Assembly (NCBI GenBank): GCA_030432695.1
Contig: JAUILN010000020.1
Location: forward strand, 1-64,000
DNA length: 64,000 bases
Reading direction: 5' to 3'
Source: a bacterium
GTDB lineage: Bacteria > Planctomycetota > UBA1135 > UBA2386
Shown here in pieces: positions 52,277 through 61,158 of the stretch. Position 1 is the first letter of the stretch. Every line of letters begins with the position of its first letter. Made by a program: the position numbers and the translations under genes. Under the pieces are notes generated by a model. That model was not told the DNA's origin, ran no database searches, and worked only from the letters and a program-made list of their open reading frames with translations.

Positions 52277-53746
52277 ATGTGCGGCTTCATCTCCATCATG
52301 GGCCCGGACGGGTCCGACGTGGTCCAGGACGTCCTCACCGGGCTCCTCGCGATCCAGCACCGTGGACAGGACGCCGCCGGCGTCGTGACTTTCGGTGACC
52401 GCTTCCAGGCCAAGAAGGGTCTCGGCCTGGTGCGCGACGTGTTCCAACCCAAGCACATGGAGCGGCTCCGCGGCCCCATGGCGGTGGGGCACGTGCGCTA
52501 TCCCACCGTGGGTGGCAACGAGGACACCGACGTGCAGCCGTTCTGGGTCGACTTCCCGGTCGGCATCGCGATGGCGCACAACGGGAACGTCACCAACTTC
52601 CACGAGCTGCGCCGCGATTACTTCCCCGAGCAGGCCCCGCAGGCTCGCATGGGCAGCAACTGCGACCTCGAAGCCGTGCTGTTCGTGTTCGCGCAGCAGC
52701 TGTTCAAGAAGCGCGACGCGCGGATCGGCGCCGAGGACGTCCGGGATGCGGTGGCCGAGGTGTATCGCACCGTGAAGGGGGCCTACTCGGTGGTCGGCAT
52801 CGTCGCCGGCGCGGGCATGTATGCCTTCCGGGATCCCTACGGCATCAAGCCGATCATCCTCGGCAAGCGCGAGACCGACCGGGGCACGTTCTACGCGGTG
52901 GCCAGCGAGTCGGTGGTCCTCGACGTCGCCGGCTACGAGGTGGTCCGCGACCTGGCCGCCGGCGAGGTGCTCTGGATCGACAACGACCGCAAGATGCACT
53001 CGTTCCAGGTCGGCGACAAGCCGCACCGGGCCTGCATCTTCGAGTACATCTACTTCGCGCGGCCGGACTCGGTGATCGATCGGGCGTCGGTGTATCGCAC
53101 CCGCGTCGAACTCGGCCGATCGATGGCCGATGTCTGGCGGAACACCGGTCTCGAGGCCGACGTGGTGATCCCGGTGCCCGAGAGCGCGCGCACCGCGGCG
53201 CAGGAGATGGCCGAAAACCTCGGTATTCCGTATCGCGAGGGCTTCGTGAAGAACCGCTATGTCGGGCGGACCTTCATCATGCCGAACGACGCCGAGCGCC
53301 GGTCGTCGATCCGCCACAAGCTCAATCCGATCCGCGCCGAGTTCGAGGGCAAGCGGGTCCTGATCGTCGACGACTCGATCGTCCGCGGGAACACCAGCCG
53401 GCAGATCTGCCAGATCGCCCGGCAGATGGGTGCCGCGAAGGTCTATCTGGCCTCCTACTCGCCGGCGTTGAAGCACCCCTGCCCGTACGGCATCGACATG
53501 TCGACGAAGAACGAGTTCATCGCGCGCGGCCGGACCGAGGCGGAGATCGCCGAGGCGATCGGCTGCGACCACGTGATCTACCAGGACGCCGACGAGATGG
53601 TCGCGGCGGTGCGTCGGGCTGCGGGCGAGGAGCGCTCCTTCTGCCGGGCCTGCTTCGATGGTCAGTATCCGACCGGCGACATCACCGACCGGATGCTCCA
53701 GGACATCGAGGCCGATCGATTGGCGGCGGCGACCCACGGCGGGTGA
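52277..53746 (+). CDS. purF: Amidophosphoribosyltransferase (PurF)
   Basis: The 489-residue protein begins MCGFISIMGPDG, so Cys2 becomes the N-terminal nucleophile for glutamine after Met removal. The phosphoribosyltransferase domain has the PRPP loop RVLIVDDSIVRGNTSRQI. The cysteines of PCPYGIDM and SFCRACFDGQYPTGD fit the [4Fe-4S] ligands of the Bacillus-type enzyme. It makes phosphoribosylamine, the first step of purine synthesis. The next gene starts four bases after the stop. There is no cleavable propeptide. Confidence 0.96.
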   Translation: MCGFISIMGPDGSDVVQDVLTGLLAIQHRGQDAAGVVTFGDRFQAKKGLGLVRDVFQPKHMERLRGPMAVGHVRYPTVGGNEDTDVQPFWVDFPVGIAMAHNGNVTNFHELRRDYFPEQAPQARMGSNCDLEAVLFVFAQQLFKKRDARIGAEDVRDAVAEVYRTVKGAYSVVGIVAGAGMYAFRDPYGIKPIILGKRETDRGTFYAVASESVVLDVAGYEVVRDLAAGEVLWIDNDRKMHSFQVGDKPHRACIFEYIYFARPDSVIDRASVYRTRVELGRSMADVWRNTGLEADVVIPVPESARTAAQEMAENLGIPYREGFVKNRYVGRTFIMPNDAERRSSIRHKLNPIRAEFEGKRVLIVDDSIVRGNTSRQICQIARQMGAAKVYLASYSPALKHPCPYGIDMSTKNEFIARGRTEAEIAEAIGCDHVIYQDADEMVAAVRRAAGEERSFCRACFDGQYPTGDITDRMLQDIEADRLAAATHGG

Positions 53747-53749
53747 GCG

Positions 53750-54205
53750 GTGACCGACTTCGAGAACCAGATCCGTCGCGAGATCGACGCGAACGGCTAC
53801 CACATCGTCATCATCCGCGCCGAGGGCGACGACCCGGGCTACGCGTTCACGCTCGGCCTGGCGTCGAACCATGGCCATCCGGAACTGTGCTGCTTCGGCC
53901 TCGACGAGGGCGAGCAGGGCGGGCCGCTGCACGAGTTCCTCGATGCGGCGGCGGCGATGGTTGCCGAGGGCACCCGGTTCCAGGCCGGCACGCTGGTGCC
54001 CGGATTGGTGGAGCGCTTCGAGATCGCGGTCCGCGCTGTGACCCCGGAGCGCCGCGACGAGTGGCTCGGCTTCGGCGCGCGCTTCCACAAGAGCCGCGGC
54101 TTCGAGTGCCTGCAGCTGGTCTGGCCCGATCCGACCGGTCGATTCCCCTGGGAGTCCGACTGCGATCCGCGGGTGCTGGCGGTGCAGCCACTCCTGGATC
54201 GGTGA
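53750..54205 (+). CDS. DUF4262-family protein
   Basis: The 151-residue protein matches the small DUF4262 family by FENQIRREIDANGYHIVII, PGYAFTLGLASNHGHPELCCFGL and the late SRGFECLQLVWPDPTGRFPWE. Members are cytoplasmic and occur widely without known function. The GTG start lies three bases after the purF stop, giving coupling with purF by position only. Nothing in the sequence suggests a catalytic centre. Confidence 0.8.
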   Translation: MTDFENQIRREIDANGYHIVIIRAEGDDPGYAFTLGLASNHGHPELCCFGLDEGEQGGPLHEFLDAAAAMVAEGTRFQAGTLVPGLVERFEIAVRAVTPERRDEWLGFGARFHKSRGFECLQLVWPDPTGRFPWESDCDPRVLAVQPLLDR

Positions 54206-54223
54206 CGCTGCTGGATCGGAGAT

Positions 54224-54889
54224 CTAAGCCTGCCGATCCGCGGCGCGGATCGCGACCCACATCCCGTCGCCGATCGGCACCAGAGTGCCGGTCAATCGCG
54301 ACTCCGACGCGATCCGCGCATTGATCGCCCGGATCGCCTCGACCGATTCGTCGCGCACGTCGGGATCCAGGAGCTGACCGAACGCGAGCGCATTGTCGAC
54401 CAGGATCAGGCCTCCGGGCCGGACGATGCGCAGCGCGTGATCCAGGTAGGTCGCATAGCCGACCTTGTCGGCGTCGAGGAACATCGCGTCGGCCGATCCG
54501 TCGGCGAAGCGAGGCAAGACCTCGCGGGCATCGCCGCGGTGCACCTCGATCCGGCCGGCGACGTCCGAACGGGCGATCCAGGACTCGGCGAAGTTGGCGT
54601 GCGCGGGCTCCAGTTCGATCGTCCGGACCCGGCCGTCGACGGGTAGCGCACGGGCCATCCAGATCGCCGAGATCCCCGCCAGGGTGCCGACCTCCACCAC
54701 CTCGCGTGCCGCGGCGAGACGCAGCAGGACCTGCATCAGGGCGCCCTGCTCCGGAGCGATCCAGATCGCCGGGATGCCCGAGTCCGCCGCGGCAGCCCGA
54801 AGCTCGGCCAGGAAACCGTCCTCGCGGGTGGTGTGGGCGCGGATGTAGGCGAAGTGATCGGCCGTGAGGAAGGGAGCGTCCTTCGACAT
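54224..54889 (-). CDS. Family 3 O-methyltransferase
   Basis: The 221-residue protein has the SAM-dependent methyltransferase signature of the catechol/caffeoyl-CoA O-methyltransferase type: VVEVGTLAGISAIWMARALP, VRTIELEPAHANFAESW, ADAMFLDADKVGYATYLDHALRIVRPGGLILVDNALAFG. The Asp-Asn pair of LVDNALAFG and the Asp of LDAD fit metal-assisted catalysis. Substrates in bacteria are catechols, phenolics or unknown. ATG 54889 is chosen; upstream codons add a low-complexity tail. It converges with the DUF4262 gene. Confidence 0.88.
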   Translation of the reverse strand: MSKDAPFLTADHFAYIRAHTTREDGFLAELRAAAADSGIPAIWIAPEQGALMQVLLRLAAAREVVEVGTLAGISAIWMARALPVDGRVRTIELEPAHANFAESWIARSDVAGRIEVHRGDAREVLPRFADGSADAMFLDADKVGYATYLDHALRIVRPGGLILVDNALAFGQLLDPDVRDESVEAIRAINARIASESRLTGTLVPIGDGMWVAIRAADRQA

Positions 54890-54984
54890 GCCGGCGAGGA
54901 TAGCCGCGGGTCGAGCTGGCCGCGCCACGCGGTATTGCGAGCTGACGACTTGTCACCCGGGCTCGCGCCAGTATCCATGGGATC

Positions 54985-55569
54985 GTGACCGGAACCCAAG
55001 ACCCAGCTGCGATGCGCACCCGTCTGCTCGAACTGGTGCGCGAACGAGCCTGGCGCGACGACGTCGACGTCGTCCTCGCATCGGGCAAGCGCTCCAACTT
55101 CTACGTCCAGGGCAAGCGCATCACGCTGCACCCCGAGGGCCTGTTCCTGTTCGCGCAGTTGCTGCTCCGCGAACTCGAGGCCTTCCCCGAGGTGGATGCG
55201 ATCGGCGGCCTGACGATGGGTGCCGATCCGATCGCCGCCGCCGTGTGCGCGCTGTCGTTCGGCACCAGCCGGCCGATCGATGCCTTCCTGGTCCGCAAGG
55301 AGGCCAAGGGCCACGGGGTCGGCTCGCGGATCGAGGGCGATCTCCGTGAGGGTCAGAAGGTGGCGATCGTCGAGGACACGATCACCACCGGCGGCTCGGC
55401 GCTGAAGGCGATCGACGCGGTGAAGGAGGTCGGTGCGGTGCCGGTGGTGGTGTTCGCGCTGGTCGACCGCGAAGACGAAGACGCGGCGCCGTTCCGCGCC
55501 GAGCACGACGTCCGATCGCTGTTCGGGGTCTCCGATCTGCGCTCGGGCGCGACCGGAGGCGGGTCGTGA
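54985..55569 (+). CDS. pyrE: Orotate phosphoribosyltransferase
   Basis: The 194-residue protein has the PRPP-binding loop VAIVEDTITTGGSALKAI and the N-terminal part FYVQGKRITLHPEG, with VRKEAKGHGVGSRIEG forming the catalytic flexible loop that carries the Lys of RKE. It converts orotate to OMP in pyrimidine synthesis. Length is near the family norm. GTG at 54985 is the likely start. The stop overlaps the next GTG, and the following four genes run in the same direction with short gaps. Confidence 0.92.
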   Translation: MTGTQDPAAMRTRLLELVRERAWRDDVDVVLASGKRSNFYVQGKRITLHPEGLFLFAQLLLRELEAFPEVDAIGGLTMGADPIAAAVCALSFGTSRPIDAFLVRKEAKGHGVGSRIEGDLREGQKVAIVEDTITTGGSALKAIDAVKEVGAVPVVVFALVDREDEDAAPFRAEHDVRSLFGVSDLRSGATGGGS

Positions 55570-56057
55570 GCGGCGAACCGAAGCGCATCCCCGACTTCGC
55601 GCGGGCGCTCGGCAGCGTGCCGAGTGGGTTGTTCATCGCCACCGCCGGCACCGGCGATGCGGCGACCGGAGCGCTGGTGTCGTTCGTCCAGCAGGTCGGC
55701 TTCGAGCCACCATGTGTCACCGTCGCGATCAAGCAGGGCCGTCCGCTGGAGGCGCTGGTCCGCGACGGCGGCCGCTTCTGCATCTCGGTCCTCGACGACT
55801 CGTCGATGATGCTGCTCAAGCACTTCGCAGCCGGCTTCGAGCCCGGTCAGCCGGCCTTCGAAGGCGTCGAGACCGCGTTGGACGACGCGGGCGTGCCCTA
55901 CCTCGGCGACGCGCTGTCGTGGATGTCCTGCAAGGTCGTCGGCGAGGCAGCCGGCTGGACCGACCACGTCTTGTTCTGCGGTGCGGTCGAGGCCGGCGCG
56001 CGCCGCGACGATGCCCCGCCGATGGTGCACGTCCGTCGCAACGGCCTGAGCTACTGA
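55566..56057 (+). CDS. Flavin reductase-like FMN-binding protein
   Basis: The 163-residue protein shows the split-barrel fold of flavin reductase-like proteins: ALGSVPSGLFIATAG, ATGALVSFVQQVGFEPPCVTVAIKQGRP and RFCISVLDDSSMMLLKHFA. These bind FMN and either reduce free flavin or act in flavin-dependent oxygenation. It overlaps pyrE by four bases and precedes the MobA-nitroreductase fusion by 13 bp, hinting at a shared flavin pathway. The donor NAD(P)H site is not defined by motif. Confidence 0.85.
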   Translation: MSGEPKRIPDFARALGSVPSGLFIATAGTGDAATGALVSFVQQVGFEPPCVTVAIKQGRPLEALVRDGGRFCISVLDDSSMMLLKHFAAGFEPGQPAFEGVETALDDAGVPYLGDALSWMSCKVVGEAAGWTDHVLFCGAVEAGARRDDAPPMVHVRRNGLSY

Positions 56058-56070
56058 GGTCGCGACCGAG

Positions 56071-57471
56071 ATGGCACCCCCGGTCGTCGCCGTGATCCTC
56101 GCCGCCGGCCGAGGCCGCAGGATGGGGCGCGACAAGGCGTTCCTCGAACTCGGCGCCGAGACCGCGGTCGAGCGGCTGGTGAGGCACTGTCGGGAGGCCG
56201 GCTGCGACGCGGTCCGGGTGGTGCGGCAGAGCGGTGCGGAGCCACTGCCGGTCACGCTGCGGGACCTGCAGCGGGTCGAGGTCGACAGCGAGGAGATGAT
56301 CGTGAGTCTGCGGGCGGGGCTCGCCGAGCTGCTCTGCGACGGCCTCTGCGGGGTCCTCGTGGCACCGATCGACTACGCGATGGTCTCGGCCAAGGCCCTC
56401 GGCGCGGTGGTGCAGGAGCTGCGCAGCGCCGCAGCCGAGCCGGGCACCCGCGTGGTCCTGCCGCTGTGCCGGCAGCGCCCCGGCCATCCGATCGGTCTCA
56501 CCGCCGGGATCCTCGACGAACTGCAACACGCCGCGGACCTGCGCGAGATCGTGCGGCGTGACCCTGGGCGGAACCGCGCGGTGGCGGTCGACGACGGCTG
56601 GGTGCTGCGCGATCTCGACACCCCCGAGGATCTCTCCGCGGCGCAGGGCGCCCTGCGCTGCGCAGGCATGACCGCCACCGAGCTGATGGCCCGGCATCGC
56701 AGCCGGCGCAGCTACCTTCCTCTCGGTGTCGGCGATGCCCAGCTCCGCTGGTTGGTCGACTCGGCGCGGCATGCTTCGACCTCGGCGTTCCTGCAGGCCT
56801 GTGCGGTGGTCGCGGTGCGCGATCCCGAGCGCAAGGCCGCGGCCGCCCGGCTGTGCGCCGACCAGCGCCAGATCCACGAGGCTCCGATGTTCCTGGCGGT
56901 CTGCGCCGATCTGCACAAGGTCGCGGCGGCGTGCCGCGCGCACGGCGGCGCGCTCGATCCGAGCCACCTCGAGCTGCTCGTCGAAGCCACCGTCGATGCC
57001 GCGTTGTTCGGGCAGAACCTCGCGCTGGCTGCCGAGTCCGAGGGTCTGGGGATCTGCATGATCGGCGCGGCCCGCAACCATCCGGTCGAGCTTGCGCGGC
57101 TCCTCGACCTGCCCGAGCACGTCTACGTGGTCTTCGGGATGACCGTGGGTTGGCCGGCGGACGACCCGCTGCCGCGGCAGCGCATGCCGCTCGCCGCGGT
57201 CCTGCACGACGAGCGCTACCACCACGAGGACACCTCGGCCTGGCTCGAGGCGGCCGATGGGCGGATGCAGGACTGGGCGCGCGCGATGAACGAGCGCGAC
57301 GCGGGCTCCGACGCGAAGCCCATCGACGAGACGCGCGGCTGGACCGACCGGATGTGGTGGCTCTGCGGCCGTGGACAGCCGCCGAAGGGACGCGCCGGCC
57401 TGCCCGACGAGCTGCGCGAACTCGGGATCTACACGCCGCCGCCGCGTCCTGCGGAAGAGGGCGGTCGATGA
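56071..57471 (+). CDS. Fusion of MobA-like nucleotidyltransferase and NfsA-like nitroreductase
   Basis: The 466-residue protein has two clear parts. Residues 1-190 are a MobA/MocA-type NTP transferase with VILAAGRGRRMGRDKAFLELG and VLVAPIDYAMVSAKAL. From about residue 200 it is an NfsA-type nitroreductase/flavin reductase: RHRSRRSYLPLGVGDAQLRWLV, FGQNLALAAESEGLGICMIGAARNHPVELARLL, VYVVFGMTVGWPADDPLPRQRMPLAAVLHDERY. The first class transfers CMP or GMP to molybdopterin or similar cofactors; the second reduces flavins or nitro groups with FMN. I know no standard pathway that joins them. A frame join or sequencing error is unlikely as the frame is continuous. Confidence 0.82.
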   Translation: MAPPVVAVILAAGRGRRMGRDKAFLELGAETAVERLVRHCREAGCDAVRVVRQSGAEPLPVTLRDLQRVEVDSEEMIVSLRAGLAELLCDGLCGVLVAPIDYAMVSAKALGAVVQELRSAAAEPGTRVVLPLCRQRPGHPIGLTAGILDELQHAADLREIVRRDPGRNRAVAVDDGWVLRDLDTPEDLSAAQGALRCAGMTATELMARHRSRRSYLPLGVGDAQLRWLVDSARHASTSAFLQACAVVAVRDPERKAAAARLCADQRQIHEAPMFLAVCADLHKVAAACRAHGGALDPSHLELLVEATVDAALFGQNLALAAESEGLGICMIGAARNHPVELARLLDLPEHVYVVFGMTVGWPADDPLPRQRMPLAAVLHDERYHHEDTSAWLEAADGRMQDWARAMNERDAGSDAKPIDETRGWTDRMWWLCGRGQPPKGRAGLPDELRELGIYTPPPRPAEEGGR

Positions 57472-59027
57472 GGCCGACGTCGCGCCGCCGGCTGCGTGCC
57501 CTCGCCTTCGGCGTGGTCACCGGACTGCTGGTCTTCGAACTCGTGCTGCAGGTCGCGGCGTTGGTGCTGTGGAGCACCGGCTCGCGTGAGGGTGGATCGG
57601 TCGACGACCGGCGCACGGTGCTGTGCGTCGGCGACTCGTTCACCTACGGCCTCGGCGCCAGCGGACCCGACGCCGCCTACCCCGCGGAGCTGCAGCGGGT
57701 CCTAGACGCCCGCGCACCGGGCACCTACCACGTGGTCAACGGCGGCAGGTCCGGGCGGTCGACCCGCGACGTCGCCCAGGAGCTGGTGCGCCAGCTCGAC
57801 GAGTTCGACCCGGCCGTGGTGGTGGTGCTCGCCGGTTACAACGATCGTTGGAAGAACCCCGGCCTGCTCACGCGCGAGGACCTGCCGAGCACCGAGTCGC
57901 TGCGCGAGCGCGGCTTCCCGCTGCGCTGGCGGACCGGTGCCCTGCTGTCGCGCCTGCTCGGAGCCCTGGTCGGAGACGGACCCGGCACCGCCGCACCCGC
58001 CGGACCGACCGGTCGCAAGGCGCTGCTCGGCGCGTGGCGGAGCCCGCAGCTCGAGGTCACCTTCCGGGCCGACGGCACCTGCATCGTCGGCGGCGTGCGC
58101 GGCAGCTTCGAGGTCGACGGCTCCCGACTCGTTCTCGGCGGCGCTTCGCCGGTCGAACTCGACTTCACCCGCCGCGGCGCGCTCCTGGTGCTCGAAGGCG
58201 CGGGCGTTCCCGGCGGGCATCTCGAGCTGGAACCGGTCGATCCGTCGACTGCGACCGACAGCAGCGAGGGCTTCCGCGAGCTGGCCGACGACCCGTCGCG
58301 ACACTTCCGCAGCGTGGACCAGGTGCGGGCGGCTTGTGCGCGGCTGCGCGCCGACCCGGCCGAGTCCGCCGAATGGTACCTCGGCGCGGTCGCCGCAGCG
58401 CAGGGACTGGGCACCGAGGAGTTCGCGGCCACGGTCGATGCCGGGTTGCGGGCGCTCGACCCCGACGATCCCTGGCGGGCCGGCCTGCTGCGCATTCGGG
58501 CCGGCTTGACCGAGGCCCATGAATTCGAGGAGGCAATGGCGGCCACGTTGGAAGCCGCGCTGGTCGACGGCCAGGACTTCGCGGCCGTGGGTTGGATGCA
58601 GGCCCGCGACCCGGAGCGCATCGCGGCGGCCGCCGAGCCGGCGATCGCGCGAGTGATGGCCGCGCGCGGCGGGGTCGACGTCGAGCGGTTGCGGGGCCTG
58701 GTCCGTCGGGCGTCGGGCACCGAGCAGGAGGTCGGCCGGGTCCTCCTGGGGCACGTCGCGCTGATCCGCGAGCTGGTGGAAGACGCCGGTGCGGTGCTGG
58801 TGCTCGCGACCTACCCAGAGCGAGAGCCGGTCGTCGACGAGGCCATCCGCACCGCAGCGCAGCGGCTCGAGGTTCCGCTGGCAGACGCCGCCGCGCGGTT
58901 CGACGAGGTCCTGCCCGACACGACCCGCGAGCAGCTGTTCGTCGCCGATGGCCACTGCACCGATGCCGGCTACGCGCTGCTCGCTACGACCGTGGCGGAC
59001 CGCGTTCTGGAGGTCGCACGCGACTGA
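57468..59027 (+). CDS. SGNH/GDSL hydrolase-like membrane-anchored protein
   Basis: The 519-residue protein has an N-terminal membrane segment (LRALAFGVVTGLLVFELVLQVAALVLW), then the SGNH block I LCVGDSFTYGLG with Ser57, block III-like VVVVLAGYNDRWKNP, and a C-terminal ADGHCTDAGYALLA with Asp494 and His496. About 330 residues are inserted between these blocks, including a beta-rich segment (GAWRSPQLEVTFRADGTCIVGGVRG) and a helical segment of about 200 residues. SGNH enzymes hydrolyse or transfer acyl esters, often on cell-surface sugars. The ATG overlaps the fusion-gene stop. The usual HxxH-type order is preserved only loosely. Confidence 0.78.
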   Translation: MRPTSRRRLRALAFGVVTGLLVFELVLQVAALVLWSTGSREGGSVDDRRTVLCVGDSFTYGLGASGPDAAYPAELQRVLDARAPGTYHVVNGGRSGRSTRDVAQELVRQLDEFDPAVVVVLAGYNDRWKNPGLLTREDLPSTESLRERGFPLRWRTGALLSRLLGALVGDGPGTAAPAGPTGRKALLGAWRSPQLEVTFRADGTCIVGGVRGSFEVDGSRLVLGGASPVELDFTRRGALLVLEGAGVPGGHLELEPVDPSTATDSSEGFRELADDPSRHFRSVDQVRAACARLRADPAESAEWYLGAVAAAQGLGTEEFAATVDAGLRALDPDDPWRAGLLRIRAGLTEAHEFEEAMAATLEAALVDGQDFAAVGWMQARDPERIAAAAEPAIARVMAARGGVDVERLRGLVRRASGTEQEVGRVLLGHVALIRELVEDAGAVLVLATYPEREPVVDEAIRTAAQRLEVPLADAAARFDEVLPDTTREQLFVADGHCTDAGYALLATTVADRVLEVARD

Positions 59028-59089
59028 ATCCCGGCCGGGAGGGCACCCTTCCCTGCGACCTGCTCTGCAGGCGTGACTACCATCCCGCC

Positions 59090-59851
59090 GTGAACCGCGC
59101 CGTCTCGCTGGTGGCCCCGTGCCTGTTGCTCGCCTCCTGCGGGTTCGTCTCTGGATCCGAACTGCGGGCCGGCTACGCGAGCCTGTCGCTCGGCGGCGAG
59201 ATCGCGTTGGACTCGTCGGTGGGCACTGGCCTGACCTCGATCGACCTGAGCGACGACCTGAACGTCGACGACGCCGCGGGCACGTTCGTGTTCGGCGGTG
59301 GGCTCGACACCTCGATCGGCAACGTCTCGGTGTCCGGCTTCCTGTTCTCGCAGGACGGTCGCGGCACGCTGTCGAGCGACTTCGGCGACATCCCGGCCGG
59401 CACGTCGGTCGAGTCGAGCTTCGACTTCGACAACCTGAAGGCGTTCTGGAGCTTCGACGTCCTCGATCTCGAAGTGTTCCGCCTCGCACCCGGCGTTGGC
59501 GTCGACCTGATGCGCATCGATGCGACGGTGGAATCGGTGACCGCGGTCTCGGCCTTCGAGAACATCGACGTGATGGCGCCGGTGCCGATGCTGTTCCTCG
59601 AGGGTGAGGTCGACGTCGGTCTGGTCAACGCGGTGGTCGAAGCCGGCTGGATGTCGGTCGATCTCGGCGACGCCGACGGCACCTTCTGGGACGTCGAGGC
59701 CCGCGTCGACGTGCCGCTCGGCGACACCTTCGGAGTCTTCGCCGGCTATCGCTACCTGTCGATCGACTCGAGCGGCGATACCGATGGCCAGGCGTTCGAC
59801 GCCGACCTCACCCTCGATGGCTGGATGCTCGGCGGGCGCCTGCGGTTTTGA
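59090..59851 (+). CDS. Barrel-like outer-membrane lipoprotein
   Basis: The 253-residue protein has a lipoprotein signal peptide with lipobox LASC (LLLASCGFVSGSE). The rest is rich in alternating beta-strands with Asp/Gly turns (YASLSLGGEIALDSSVGTGL, SVSGFLFSQDGRGTLSSDFG, FGVFAGYRYLSIDSSGDTDG), ending WMLGGRLRF with a terminal aromatic residue, as in outer-membrane barrels. A small eight-stranded barrel is likely. GTG 59090 is chosen because it puts the lipobox at residues 15-20. Function is unknown; family resemblance to OmpW/OmpA-like barrels is only general. Confidence 0.7.
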   Translation: MNRAVSLVAPCLLLASCGFVSGSELRAGYASLSLGGEIALDSSVGTGLTSIDLSDDLNVDDAAGTFVFGGGLDTSIGNVSVSGFLFSQDGRGTLSSDFGDIPAGTSVESSFDFDNLKAFWSFDVLDLEVFRLAPGVGVDLMRIDATVESVTAVSAFENIDVMAPVPMLFLEGEVDVGLVNAVVEAGWMSVDLGDADGTFWDVEARVDVPLGDTFGVFAGYRYLSIDSSGDTDGQAFDADLTLDGWMLGGRLRF

Positions 59852-59867
59852 GTTTCCCGCTCGCCGC

Positions 59868-60872
59868 TCACGGCTTCTCGAGCCGCGTACCGATCAGGCG
59901 GTCGCGCTCGTCGCCGAGCAGGCGGTCCAGCAGCTTGCGGGTCGCCGGGTCGGGGTTCGCCCCGTGCACCAGGTAGAGGTCGGCGCCGAACGGGTAGGTT
60001 CCCCGCCGGCGTGCGGGTGCGCTCGGCTGGACCCCGTCGACGGTCAGCACCGTCCCGCCGACTTGGTGGGCGAGCGAGGTCGAGACGACCGTCAGCGCGA
60101 ACGGATCGTTGAGGACCTTGTAGAGGCGGTCCTCCTCGGTCGCCGCGGGGATGCCGACGCCGAGGCTGTCACCCGGAACGAAAGCGCGGGCCACCGCGGC
60201 GCGGCCGTCGTCGTCGCCCGGCACCACCATGCGGATCGGGCCGGCGCGCCCGCCGAGTTCCGACCAGTCCTGGATCGCACCGCGGAGCAGGTCGCGGAGC
60301 TTGCGGGACGGCACGTTGCGCAGCGGGTTGTCGGGGTGGACGACCAGCGCCGGGATCCAGCTGCCGAGCATCGCGTGGCCGACCGCGGCGCCGCTGCCGG
60401 TGAGTTCACCGGCGCTGCTGACGATTGCGAGGTCGGCGCGGCCTTCGGCGACGCGCTGGATCGCGTGCCGGGTCGAGGTCAGGTGGAACACGCCGGGGGT
60501 GCCGTCGACCCCGCGCTCCAGGACGTCGCGCACGGGAGCGGGTATCAGGGCCTGGGAGTCGCCGTCCAACCGCACCTCGACGAACGAGAACCCGGCGGAG
60601 TCGGCGTCCGGCGGAGCGGCGCCACCGGGAGCGGCCGGCGTGAAGTCGATCCGCTGGGCGGTGGTCTCCTCCACCGCGACCGCGACCGCGGGCGCCTCGG
60701 CGTTGCGCCAGGCCAGGCCTTCGGCGGACTCGAGGGGAGCAGCGAAGGGGTCGGCCTCGGGCGCTCTCCGCGGCCGCAGGTTGGTGTCCTCCGCGGTCTC
60801 GTGGAGCATCGCCACGGACCCCAGGGCCAGGAGTACCGAGGCGGCGGCGATCGTGATCTTCTGCGGTCCCAT
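59868..60872 (-). CDS. PstS-like phosphate/oxyanion-binding protein
   Basis: The 334-residue protein has a signal peptide or anchor (ITIAAASVLLALGSVAML) and a type II periplasmic binding-protein domain. Recognisable parts are ADLAIVSSAGELTGSGAAVGHAMLGSWIPALVVHPDNPLRNVPSRKLRDLLRGAIQDWSELGG, VVPGDDDGRAAVARAF and YPFGADLYLVHG, as in PstS-type proteins (the segment DLLRGxIxDW is typical). It probably binds phosphate or a related anion. A GGAG site precedes the ATG. No pst transport genes are adjacent, so it could be a free-standing sensor or scavenger. Confidence 0.75.
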   Translation of the reverse strand: MGPQKITIAAASVLLALGSVAMLHETAEDTNLRPRRAPEADPFAAPLESAEGLAWRNAEAPAVAVAVEETTAQRIDFTPAAPGGAAPPDADSAGFSFVEVRLDGDSQALIPAPVRDVLERGVDGTPGVFHLTSTRHAIQRVAEGRADLAIVSSAGELTGSGAAVGHAMLGSWIPALVVHPDNPLRNVPSRKLRDLLRGAIQDWSELGGRAGPIRMVVPGDDDGRAAVARAFVPGDSLGVGIPAATEEDRLYKVLNDPFALTVVSTSLAHQVGGTVLTVDGVQPSAPARRRGTYPFGADLYLVHGANPDPATRKLLDRLLGDERDRLIGTRLEKP

Positions 60873-61096
60873 GCTGCTCTCCGTCGTTGCAGGGCGCAGC
60901 ACTCCGGCCGCGCTTGACGAGAGATCGGGCAGTCGATGGGGGTGGCTGGGGAGGATCGTCGAGGAAACCGACACCTGGGCCGGGTCTGTCGCGAACCTCG
61001 CCGGTGCATGGTGGCTTCCCGGGTCTCGGGTCGGGACCCGTGGGCGGGCCGGGCGTCGCGGAATCCGACGGTGGGTGCATCCGGAGGCGCGACGAG

Positions 61097-61138
61097 TTGT
61101 CCGAAGACAATTTGTCCTACTTGACCGACGCATTGTCC
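61097..61138 (+). promoter_or_regulatory. TTGTCC direct repeats: candidate PdxR operator and promoter
   Basis: TTGTCC occurs at 61097, 61112 and 61133, and TTGTC-CGAA-GACAA (61097-61110) adds an inverted copy. TTGACC at 61121 could serve as a -35 element with a -10-like CTAAAG at 61144. The array lies 20-60 bp before the pdxR start. PdxR-type MocR proteins bind direct repeats near their own promoter. Confidence 0.5.
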
Positions 61139-61158
61139 TCGGGCTAAAGAACCGCCCC

